From an uncultured Clostridia bacterium (GTDB lineage Bacteria > Bacillota > Clostridia > Christensenellales > Aristaeellaceae), in assembly GCA_946615785.1 (NCBI GenBank), contig CAMOIA010000069.1, positions 1 through 7,824 of the forward strand: 7,824 bases of DNA. Direction: 5' to 3'. Shown here piece after piece: positions 1 through 6,174 of this stretch. Made by a program: the position numbers and the translations under genes. The notes under the pieces are model-generated. The model was not told the DNA's origin. It did no database searches and was given only the letters and a program-made list of their open reading frames with translations. How positions within the stretch are numbered: position 1 is the first letter of the stretch; every line of letters starts with the position of its first letter.

Positions 1-157
1 TGGCGACCGTCGGCGCAAGCGGCCTTGTCACGTCGCCGATACCGAGCCGGATAAGATCGGCGTCCGGATGTGCTGCGGCATACGCCTTCACGCGCTTTGC
101 GACTTCGGCGAACAGGTATCCTGCAGGGAGATTTGCGATATGGGCGTTGAGTTTCAT
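1..157 (-). CDS. dapL: LL-diaminopimelate aminotransferase, N-terminal part (runs off the left edge)
   Basis: This is a PLP-dependent class I/II aminotransferase that converts tetrahydrodipicolinate directly to LL-2,6-diaminopimelate with glutamate as amino donor. It bypasses the succinylase and acetylase branches of lysine synthesis. Only the first 52 codons are inside the window. They read MKLNAHIANLPAGYLF and continue to the signature RLGIGDVTRPL (residues 37-47), a close match to the conserved DapL N-terminus. The PLP lysine lies outside. The ATG at 157 is preceded on the minus strand by GGAGG (165-169) with 7-nt spacing, which fixes the start. The gene lies 111 bp downstream of dapF, the next enzyme in the same pathway, which supports the call. 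Co-transcription from argS-dapF is likely, but a TATAAT in the gap may give it a second promoter. Identification rests on the N-terminus only, but that stretch is distinctive. Confidence 0.9.
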   Translation of the reverse strand, partial: MKLNAHIANLPAGYLFAEVAKRVKAYAAAHPDADLIRLGIGDVTRPLAPTVA

Positions 158-210
158 GATCCGACCTCCGATTTTTCGTGGTTTTGTCAGCCCGAAGGGC
201 AGGCCAGACC

Positions 211-239
211 ATTATACCCGTTTCGCAGCGGCGTGTGTG
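211..239 (-). promoter_or_regulatory. Possible internal promoter for dapL
   Basis: On the minus strand a perfect TATAAT (plus positions 211-216) lies in the dapF-dapL gap. Seventeen bases upstream is CACACA (234-239), only a 3/6 match to the -35 consensus. Transcription would begin near 204, giving a leader of about 47 nt. That leader contains a small GCCC-TTC-GGGC hairpin (190-200 region) and the dapL ribosome binding site. The weak -35 makes this a candidate only. The alternative is that dapL depends wholly on read-through from argS-dapF. Confidence 0.35.
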
Positions 240-268
240 TTTTTATTCTGTACCCGTTTACGCCCGGC

Positions 269-1102
269 TCACTCGTTCCATTCGCCCTCGAACACGAATT
301 CCGCGGGGCCGGTCTGATAAACGTGGTTATCCTCCGCGTTCCAGTGCAGCATGAGGTTCCCGCCCACCAGTTTCATCTGTGCCGTGCGGTTGCACTGGCC
401 TGTCAGAACGCCCGCGACCAGCGCCGCACACGCACCCGTTCCGCAGGCAAGGGTCTCCCCCGCGCCGCGCTCCCAGACGCGCATCTGCAGAATGTCCTTG
501 TTGATCACGCGCACGAACTCCACGTTCGTACGGCGCGGGAAAATGGGATGATGCTCGATCATGGGCCCCAGCACCGTCAGATCCATCACCTCCGGGTCGC
601 GCACGAAAAGCACCGCGTGCGGGTTGCCCATGCTGACGCAGGTGAGAAAATAGGTCTGTCCCATGATCTGCAGGCGGTGCCGCAGCACGATTTCGCCCGG
701 CAGGTCCACCGGTATGTACTTCGGATTCAGTTCCGGCGTGCCCATATCCACCTTCGCGCGCGTGACCCTGCCGTTTTCGACCGTCAGTTCCACCTGTTTC
801 AGCCCGCCCTTTGTTTCCACAAGCAGGTTTTTCTTTTCGGTCATGCCGCGCTCGAAAACATATTTCCCGATGCAGCGCAGCGCGTTTCCGCACATTTCCG
901 CCTCGCTTCCGTCGCTGTTGAAAATGCGCATGGAAAAATCCGCCGTGTCGCTCGGCCCGATCAGGACCAGCCCGTCGCTCCCGATGCCAAAGTGCGGCTT
1001 GGACATCACAAGGGCGAGCCTTCCGGGATCGGTCACTTCCTCTTCAAAGCAGTTGACATAGATGTAATCGTTTCCGATGCCCTGCATTTTTGTAAAGTGC
1101 AT
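269..1102 (-). CDS. dapF: Diaminopimelate epimerase
   Basis: This cytoplasmic, cofactor-independent racemase interconverts LL- and meso-diaminopimelate. The meso form is the direct precursor of lysine and the cross-linking residue of DAP-type peptidoglycan. The protein has 277 residues, the normal family length, in two pseudo-symmetric halves. The two catalytic cysteines are visible: Cys71 in EMCGNALRCIGKY and Cys220 in ACGTGACAA. Substrate-binding landmarks include GNDY (10-13), MGNPHAV (158-164) and ERGAGET (211-217). The ATG at 1102 has AAAGGA (1109-1114) about 6 nt upstream. It begins 45 bp after argS on the same strand and is followed by dapL, so two adjacent genes encode successive steps. 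Nothing appears truncated. A 573-aa open frame on the opposite strand is an antisense shadow of this gene and argS. Confidence 0.97.
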   Translation of the reverse strand: MHFTKMQGIGNDYIYVNCFEEEVTDPGRLALVMSKPHFGIGSDGLVLIGPSDTADFSMRIFNSDGSEAEMCGNALRCIGKYVFERGMTEKKNLLVETKGGLKQVELTVENGRVTRAKVDMGTPELNPKYIPVDLPGEIVLRHRLQIMGQTYFLTCVSMGNPHAVLFVRDPEVMDLTVLGPMIEHHPIFPRRTNVEFVRVINKDILQMRVWERGAGETLACGTGACAALVAGVLTGQCNRTAQMKLVGGNLMLHWNAEDNHVYQTGPAEFVFEGEWNE

Positions 1103-1147
1103 ATACGTTCCTTTCCGTTTCTCCGCATTGCGGCGGCGGTTTTGCCG

Positions 1148-2866
1148 TTACATTCTTTCCGGAGCTTCAAGGCCGATCAGGTACAAACCGGTTTTGATCA
1201 CGTCCCGCGTAATGTCGGTCAGTTTCAGCCTGGCCGCGGCCACGGCGGGATCGTCGTCCAGGATGCGGTTTTCATAATAAAACTTGTTGTACGCCTTGGC
1301 AATGTCCGTCACGGCCCTTGTCACGATGCTCGGCTCGTCCTTGTCGCAGGCATCGCTCACCGCCTCCGGGAAGAGGCTGATCAGGCGCAGCAGATACTGG
1401 CTGTCGTCGTCGCAGAGCCCCTTGTAATCAGGCGCGTTGTCTGCCGCCCCTTCCGGCGCTTTGCGCAGGACAGAACTGCAGCGCGCGTAGGTATACTGCA
1501 CGTACGGCCCGGTTTCGCCGTCGAAATTGAGCACCCGATCCCACTGGAAATCGACGTCCTTGATGCGTCCGTTCTGCAGCGCGCTGTACACCACCGCGCC
1601 CACGCCCACCTGGCGGGCGACGTCTTCTTTGTTTTCAAGGTTCGGGCTCTTTTCCCGGATGATGTCCAGCGCCTTTTCCTTGGCCTTGGCAAGCACATCC
1701 TCCAGGTACACGACGTACCCCTGGCGGGTCGAAAGGCTGCGCCCTTCGTAGCTGACCATGCCAAACGCCACATGCTTGAGCTCACTTGAGGCCCAGGGAT
1801 AGCCCATCAGCTCCAGTACCTTGAAGATCTGCCTGAAATGCAGGCTCTGCTGATAGGCGACGATGTATAAGCACCTGTCAAAATGATAGGTTTCCTTGCG
1901 GTACAGCGCGGCGGCCAGATCCCTTGTGGCATACAGCGTCGCGCCGTCCTGCTTGAGGATCAGGCACGGCGGCATATCGTAGGCTTCCAGATCCACGATC
2001 CTGGCGCCGTCGCTTTCTTTAAGCAGTCCCTTTTCCTCAAGCGCCGCCACCACAGGGCCCGTCTTGTCCTTGTAGAAACTCTCCCCGGCATAGCTGTCAA
2101 AGCTGACGCCCAGTTCGTCGTACACCTTCTTTGCGTCCTTGAGCGTCATTTCCCTGAAGAAGGAGAAAATCTCCATGGCCTCTGGATCGTCGTCCTCGAT
2201 CTTTTTGAACCAGGCCCTGCCCTCATCCTCAAGCGACGGATCCTTCTCCGCTTCCTGATGAAAGCGCACATACAGATCGCTCAGGGCCGAAACCCCGCCC
2301 TGCTCGACCATTTCCTTTGTGCCCCAATGCTTGTAGGCCGCGATCATTTTACCAAACTGCGTTCCCCAGTCGCCAAGGTGATTGATGCCCACGGCGTTCC
2401 ATCCAAGGAAGCGGTAAATGCGCATCAGGCTCGAGCCGATCACGGTGGTGCTCAGGTGGCCGATGTGGAAGCGCTTGGCGATGTTGATGCTGGAATAATC
2501 CATACAGACCGTACGGCCCTTCCCGGCATCGGAAGCGCCCCAGCTGCCGGGCTTTGCGAGCACCGCTTCAACCGTCTGTCTTGCAAAATTCTCGCGGTTG
2601 AAAAAAAAGTTGAGGTATCCGCCGGCGCATTCCACACGCGCGGTCGCCGGATCGTCGATCGTTTCCGAAAGCGTTTTGGCAATCACCGCAGGGTTCATCC
2701 GCAGCGTCTTTGAAAGTTTGAAGCACGGGAAGGCAAAATCCCCCATGCTCTTTTCCGGCGGAATTTCGAGCATTCCGCCAATGTCCCCGGCCCTGATTTC
2801 CGCGTTCGGATACGCCTTGGCAAGGCCCTTTGATACCAATGCAGCGATCTGGCTGCGCATGTCCAT
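1148..2866 (-). CDS. argS: Arginyl-tRNA synthetase
   Basis: A class I aminoacyl-tRNA synthetase that charges tRNA-Arg with arginine in the cytoplasm, using ATP. It has 572 residues, typical for clostridial ArgRS. Domain order: an N-terminal Add1-like tRNA-recognition domain (about 1-90), the Rossmann catalytic core with the HIGH motif at 134-137, the KMSK-equivalent loop near SLSTRQG (377-383), and a C-terminal DALR anticodon-binding domain (about 450-572) ending GLEAPERM. Landmarks INHLGDWGTQFGK (161-173) and YATRDLAA (312-319) are characteristic of ArgRS. The residues around HIGH (AKRFHIGHLSTT) differ from the usual AKPFHIGHLRST, and the KMSK loop is degenerate. Two ATGs compete for the start: 2866 (MDMRSQ) has GGTGAT upstream, while 2860 (MRSQ) has GGAAG at better spacing. 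They differ by two residues. It is the first gene of the minus-strand cluster. Confidence 0.97.
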   Translation of the reverse strand: MDMRSQIAALVSKGLAKAYPNAEIRAGDIGGMLEIPPEKSMGDFAFPCFKLSKTLRMNPAVIAKTLSETIDDPATARVECAGGYLNFFFNRENFARQTVEAVLAKPGSWGASDAGKGRTVCMDYSSINIAKRFHIGHLSTTVIGSSLMRIYRFLGWNAVGINHLGDWGTQFGKMIAAYKHWGTKEMVEQGGVSALSDLYVRFHQEAEKDPSLEDEGRAWFKKIEDDDPEAMEIFSFFREMTLKDAKKVYDELGVSFDSYAGESFYKDKTGPVVAALEEKGLLKESDGARIVDLEAYDMPPCLILKQDGATLYATRDLAAALYRKETYHFDRCLYIVAYQQSLHFRQIFKVLELMGYPWASSELKHVAFGMVSYEGRSLSTRQGYVVYLEDVLAKAKEKALDIIREKSPNLENKEDVARQVGVGAVVYSALQNGRIKDVDFQWDRVLNFDGETGPYVQYTYARCSSVLRKAPEGAADNAPDYKGLCDDDSQYLLRLISLFPEAVSDACDKDEPSIVTRAVTDIAKAYNKFYYENRILDDDPAVAAARLKLTDITRDVIKTGLYLIGLEAPERM

Positions 2867-2907
2867 CTTCCATCACCCATTTCTTCATCGATAAACACCA
2901 CGATCTT

Positions 2908-2935
2908 ATCATAATTTGCCTCTTTCCGCAATCAA
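2908..2935 (-). promoter_or_regulatory. Probable promoter of argS-dapF-dapL
   Basis: On the minus strand, TTGATT (plus positions 2930-2935) is separated by 16 bp from TATGAT (2908-2913), a 5/6 match to the -10 consensus. Transcription would start near 2901, giving a leader of about 35 nt before the argS ATG. No T-box-like structure fits in such a short leader, so no tRNA-sensing control is visible. Confidence 0.5.
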
Positions 2936-2949
2936 AGAAAGAAAATTCA

Positions 2950-2979
2950 TGTACAAAACGCCTGGATTTGCGGTATAAT
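2950..2979 (+). promoter_or_regulatory. Probable promoter of the exported C39-like protein
   Basis: A perfect TATAAT at 2974-2979 lies 18 bp after TGTACA (2950-2955), a 4/6 match to the -35 consensus. The start of transcription would be near 2986, about 24 nt before the ATG at 3010 and just ahead of the strong ribosome binding site. It sits back to back with the argS promoter without overlapping it. Confidence 0.55.
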
Positions 2980-2996
2980 AACCGTATTCACCCTTT

Positions 2997-3003
2997 GGGG
3001 AGG
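2997..3003 (+). promoter_or_regulatory. Ribosome binding site fixing the start at 3010
   Basis: GGGGAGG stands 6 nt before the ATG at 3010. The frame is open from an ATG at 2830, but that longer version would begin inside the argS coding region and place 60 extra residues before an obvious signal peptide. This site, the promoter just upstream and the signal peptide together select 3010. Confidence 0.85.
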
Positions 3004-3009
3004 TTTTTC

Positions 3010-5316
3010 ATGTCAAGAACGCGCACCCTGTGTATGCTTTTTCTTCTCCTCGTGCTGCTTGCCCTGCGCCCGGTTTTGTCGGAAGGCGCTTTTGAAGTGG
3101 CACTTGGCAGCGATACCGTCTGCATCGGCGAAACCGTCTCTTTTTCCGTAAACGGTGCCGAGGGTCCTTTCCGCTACGCGATGTACTTAGGCTCCACCCA
3201 ACTTTTTCAGGTGGCGGAAACGGATCGGACAAGCGGCGCCTACATTCCCCAAAAACCCGGAAGCTATCTCTTTCGGGCCACAGACCTTGCGACCGGAAGT
3301 GAAAAGGACGTTCCCTTTACGGTCACAGGCGAGCTCACCCTTTCCATGTCCGGTCCTGAGGAAGCGCTGGCGGCGGGCGACGCCGCCGTGTTCTTCGCTG
3401 AGGCCTCCGGCGGGGACGGCCCCTACACCTACCAGTTTACCGTGACGGAAAACCGGGTGACGCTCTATGGCAGAACGTCCCTTGACGGCCAGTTCGTCTA
3501 TACCGCCGCAAAACCGTGCGAGCTGACCGTTCACTGCACCGTAACGGACAGGCAGGGCACCAGCGCGTCCGCGCAGCAGCATCTCATCGTCTCGGAAGGG
3601 CCCGGTCTTTCCGCGGACGGGGATCTGAGTCCGTTTTATCTCTACGGCGGCACGCGAACCTTCGTCGTGCACGCGCCTGGCATCTGGACGGCCTCCTGCG
3701 ACGATGATTTCATCCGTCTTTCCACCGACTGCGGCGCGGACGGCGGCGAATTGGACATTACCGTCCTCCCCGACGCCAAAACCGCCGCGCAGGGCAGCGT
3801 TTCGATCGTATGCGGCGCAACGCGCATCGACCTGCCCATTACCCGGCTCGCGACTGACGGCATTGAAAAAGAAGTCAGCCTCAAAAGCAGCGAGGACACC
3901 CTCACCGTGGACGGGGAAAACCTGTTCGTCTGGACGAACGCGGAGGGCGCAAGGAATTTCAGCATCGTTTCCGCATCGCCGTGGTACGCGACCTGTGAAG
4001 AAAGCTGGATTCACGCCGATGTGAATCTGGACGGCAACCTGAGTGTTTCCGTCGATCCCTGCCCCGGCGCCGCAAGAAGCGGCCATATTCACGTCACCAA
4101 CGACGCAGCGCACGCCTACATCAGCATTTACCAGCCCTCCATCGGCCTCACCGCCTCCGTCACCGACGTAATCCTGGACGCGAGCGCCGGGCTTTCCTAT
4201 CAGGATACGCTGACGGCGCGCGTCTGGCTGAGCGCGGACGCGGACAGGCTGATCGTCTATACGAGTTCAAGGGCCGAGCCCATCACCTTCGAAAAAAAGG
4301 ACGTTAGAATCAGCGAGGACGGCATGTGGACGGTCCGCATCCCCCTGGAAATGAGCGGGCAGGAGGAATGGCTTTTCGCGGCGCAGAATTTTGCCGGCAT
4401 CGGCAGCATGCAGCTTGTCACGGTGAGCGCCCTGATGGAGGAGGCCATGTTCGCCTCCGAAAGCGCGAAGGCGGTGCTGGACGAGGACGAATGCACGATC
4501 ACCGTCCGGGTCACATCCTCCGTCAGCGCCGTCGCGCTGCTCAATGAAAGCAGCGCGGAATACGGCACGGTCCTTGATACCGACGCCGATATCGACCAGT
4601 ACATCAGTCCCGCTAACCACGGCCGCTATGCCGACTGGACGATCACCCTGCCAAAGGAACATGTTCCAAGCGCGCTTCGCATCGGGCGCGAAACCGTCCC
4701 CGTCGTCGTCGAGGAAAAGGAAAGACCCATCCCCGTCTTCAACCAGTTCGACGGCTCCTGGGCAGACGTTTCCTATCGCCACAGCAGCCTTGAAACCTCG
4801 GGCTGCGCCATCTTCACCCTGTCAAGCGCGCTGTACCGCCTCGGCTTCACCGGGGATGACATCCGCCCGGAAAACCTGGCAAAAACCTATGCCTTCTGCC
4901 TGGTGGACGGCGGAACGCTCAATTCCACCCTGGTCGGGAACGCCGCGAAGGCCTTCGGCTTCAGGACGCGCTACAATCTTTATGAGGATAAAAAGGAGAT
5001 CGTTTCCCTTTTCGAGCAGGGCGCGCTCTTTTCCTTCAGCATCGTCAAAGGGCATATCGCACTGGCAGACGGCCTGAGCGAAGACCAGAGCATGGTGCAC
5101 ATCGTGGACAGTGCCCTTTCCGCCACGTTCACAAGGATCGACGGCACCCGGCTTTTCAACCGCGAAGCGGACGGAGCCTTCACACCCGTCAGCGATCTTG
5201 AGCAGATTCCGGGCGCGGTCTACTATCCTGAAACCGACGCATATTCAGGCGGCAGCTACTGGCTGCCGATCGATTATGTGGTTTCACGGGGCGTACGGCT
5301 GATCCTTCTGAAATAA
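3010..5316 (+). CDS. Exported multidomain protein with BACON-like domains and a C-terminal C39-like cysteine peptidase fold
   Basis: A 768-residue protein of unknown substrate. Residues 1-24 form a signal peptide (Arg3, Arg5, a leucine-rich core, likely signal peptidase I cleavage after VLS); there is no lipobox, later membrane segment or LPXTG anchor, so it is probably released. Visible order: two Ig/PKD-like domains (about 28-107 and 108-195), two BACON-like domains (about 205-280 and 290-378, with hallmarks WTASCDDDFIRLS and WYATCEESWIHAD), two related beta-rich domains (about 379-475 and 480-570), then a C39-like domain (574-768). In the last, PVFNQFDGSW supplies the candidate oxyanion Gln579, GCAIF the nucleophile Cys599, KGHIAL His682 and HIVDSA Asp700. 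The mature chain has 11 cysteines, 10 besides Cys599, so disulfides are possible. Peptidase activity is inferred from spacing alone; a non-catalytic or transglutaminase-like role is possible. It appears to be transcribed alone; its neighbours give no functional clue. Confidence 0.8.
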   Translation: MSRTRTLCMLFLLLVLLALRPVLSEGAFEVALGSDTVCIGETVSFSVNGAEGPFRYAMYLGSTQLFQVAETDRTSGAYIPQKPGSYLFRATDLATGSEKDVPFTVTGELTLSMSGPEEALAAGDAAVFFAEASGGDGPYTYQFTVTENRVTLYGRTSLDGQFVYTAAKPCELTVHCTVTDRQGTSASAQQHLIVSEGPGLSADGDLSPFYLYGGTRTFVVHAPGIWTASCDDDFIRLSTDCGADGGELDITVLPDAKTAAQGSVSIVCGATRIDLPITRLATDGIEKEVSLKSSEDTLTVDGENLFVWTNAEGARNFSIVSASPWYATCEESWIHADVNLDGNLSVSVDPCPGAARSGHIHVTNDAAHAYISIYQPSIGLTASVTDVILDASAGLSYQDTLTARVWLSADADRLIVYTSSRAEPITFEKKDVRISEDGMWTVRIPLEMSGQEEWLFAAQNFAGIGSMQLVTVSALMEEAMFASESAKAVLDEDECTITVRVTSSVSAVALLNESSAEYGTVLDTDADIDQYISPANHGRYADWTITLPKEHVPSALRIGRETVPVVVEEKERPIPVFNQFDGSWADVSYRHSSLETSGCAIFTLSSALYRLGFTGDDIRPENLAKTYAFCLVDGGTLNSTLVGNAAKAFGFRTRYNLYEDKKEIVSLFEQGALFSFSIVKGHIALADGLSEDQSMVHIVDSALSATFTRIDGTRLFNREADGAFTPVSDLEQIPGAVYYPETDAYSGGSYWLPIDYVVSRGVRLILLK

Positions 5317-5384
5317 AACGGCCTCTTTCGCGCATTTTTCCCGAAATCAATGCACTCGCACGGCCTTCAGAGGGCATCCGCTTA

Positions 5385-5414
5385 TTGACAAATCGGAATT
5401 GTTTCCGTTAGAAT
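5385..5414 (+). promoter_or_regulatory. Strong promoter of the TetR-malQ operon
   Basis: TTGACA (5385-5390), a perfect -35, is followed after 18 bp by TAGAAT (5409-5414), a 5/6 match to the -10. This is the best sigma-A-type promoter in the window. The predicted start of transcription is near 5421, at the base of a stem-loop, and the leader to the TTG start codon is about 57 nt. Confidence 0.75.
5394..5407. promoter_or_regulatory. Candidate TetR operator in the promoter spacer
   Basis: The 14-bp palindrome CGGAA-TTGT-TTCCG has perfect 5-bp arms (5394-5398 and 5403-5407) and lies wholly between the -35 and -10 hexamers. A dimeric repressor bound here would block RNA polymerase. The first gene downstream encodes a TetR-family protein, a family that usually autoregulates through such sites, so autorepression is the natural reading. 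The half-sites are short and binding is inferred. Confidence 0.5.
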
Positions 5415-5421
5415 GTTAAAA

Positions 5422-5442
5422 CTTCCCGGAAGAACCGGGAAG
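5422..5442 (+). promoter_or_regulatory. Stem-loop or second operator at the transcript start
   Basis: A perfect inverted repeat: arm CTTCCCGG (5422-5429), loop AAGAA (5430-5434), arm CCGGGAAG (5435-5442). It starts one base after the predicted transcription start. As RNA it would form an 8-bp GC-rich hairpin at the 5' end of the mRNA and could protect it from decay. As DNA it could be a second operator, since its arms share the TTCC/GGAA core of the palindrome at 5394-5407. It is not followed by a T-run, so it is not a classical terminator, and it leaves the ribosome binding site at 5463 free. Confidence 0.55.
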
Positions 5443-5462
5443 GACAGCACAAACGGCTCAAG

Positions 5463-5469
5463 AAGGAGG
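5463..5469 (+). promoter_or_regulatory. Ribosome binding site that selects a TTG start
   Basis: AAGGAGG, a full match to the Shine-Dalgarno consensus, stands 8 nt before TTG at 5478. No ATG in this frame lies near it, and the translated N-terminus from the TTG matches the normal start of TetR-family proteins. Confidence 0.85.
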
Positions 5470-5477
5470 GTTTTCGC

Positions 5478-6161
5478 TTGCTGAAAGGGGATCTGAAAAA
5501 ACAGGCCATCCTTGAAACCGCTGAAAACCTGTTTTTTGAAAAAGGCTACAACAGCACGACCATCGACGATATCCTCACCGTTCTGAAATGCAGCAAGGGA
5601 AGCCTTTATCATCATTTTGACTCCAAGCAGCAGATTCTGGGCGAACTGGGCCGGCAGCACGCCGAAACGGCGTTCAAACAATATGCCGAACAGGAATACG
5701 GCACCGCAATCGACGCTTTTAACGGATTGCTGTACCACGCCATGATCATCCGCGCCGGGCAGGAGCGGCTGGTTTCGACCGTGCTTCCGCTGGTCGGCAC
5801 CACGGACGAGAGCATCCTGACCAGCGCTGCGCTGAACGCGCAGGAAAAGCTTTTCCTGCCGGAACTGTGCAAGCTGCTTGAAAAAATGTACGCTGAGGGT
5901 ACAGCCTTCTGCGACGAGGAATTCCTGCCCACACTCGCGTGGGATACCTATACCGCTTTATACAGACGCCTGCTTTTTTTCGCGCGCGATCTTCAGACCG
6001 GCTCAAAACAGCCCGGCGATATCGTGCCGATTTTAAACAGCGGGCGTTTTTTATGGGAACGGCTGCTGGACGTGCCTTTCGGGTCGGTGGAAATCATCCG
6101 GGCGGATGAGGCGCTGTCCTGTATCCATCAGGCGGTCACGCACAACAAGTATCTTGCTTAA
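5478..6161 (+). CDS. TetR/AcrR-family transcriptional regulator
   Basis: A 227-residue DNA-binding regulator expected to act as a cytoplasmic dimer. The N-terminal TetR helix-turn-helix domain is clear: LKKQAILETAENLFFEKGY (residues 6-24), then TTIDDILTVLKCSKGSLYHHF (27-47), where the recognition helix carries the family hallmark SLYHHF. The C-terminal ligand domain (about 60-227) is helical and resembles no subfamily I can name; its ligand is unknown. The protein is slightly long for the family. Translation begins at TTG (5478) behind a perfect AAGGAGG. Its stop codon abuts the malQ ribosome binding site and malQ begins 13 bp later, so the two are almost surely co-transcribed. The palindrome in its promoter is a likely autoregulatory site. 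A role in controlling alpha-glucan use is inferred from this context; most known malQ regulators are LacI- or MalR-type. Confidence 0.92.
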   Translation: MLKGDLKKQAILETAENLFFEKGYNSTTIDDILTVLKCSKGSLYHHFDSKQQILGELGRQHAETAFKQYAEQEYGTAIDAFNGLLYHAMIIRAGQERLVSTVLPLVGTTDESILTSAALNAQEKLFLPELCKLLEKMYAEGTAFCDEEFLPTLAWDTYTALYRRLLFFARDLQTGSKQPGDIVPILNSGRFLWERLLDVPFGSVEIIRADEALSCIHQAVTHNKYLA

Positions 6162-6174
6162 AGGAGTGAGTTTT

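Noticed and set aside
68..1789. A 573-codon open frame on the plus strand opposite dapF and argS.
   Set aside because: It is antisense to two certain genes, rich in His, Arg, Val and Ala as expected from reading GC-rich codons backwards, matches no family, and has no convincing ribosome binding site.
1883..2713. A 276-codon plus-strand open frame inside argS.
   Set aside because: It lies wholly antisense to the ArgRS catalytic domain and its composition is that of a reverse-strand shadow.
2867..2907. A T-box or other tRNA-sensing leader before argS.
   Set aside because: The leader from the likely promoter is only about 35 nt, too short for a T-box, and no T-box sequence is visible.
2830..3009. 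A 60-residue N-terminal extension of the exported protein, using the ATG at 2830.
   Set aside because: It would start within argS, precede the promoter at 2950-2979, and bury the signal peptide; the ATG at 3010 has a far better ribosome binding site.
3187..4113. A 308-codon minus-strand open frame inside the exported C39-like gene.
   Set aside because: It is antisense to well-formed beta domains, has no promoter or ribosome binding site, and no recognisable motif.
5332..5353. An imperfect hairpin (GCATT ... AATGC with a TTT/AAA inner stem) after the exported protein gene, as a terminator.
   Set aside because: The stem is AT-rich with a 2-nt bulge and no T-run follows, so I cannot support an intrinsic terminator here.
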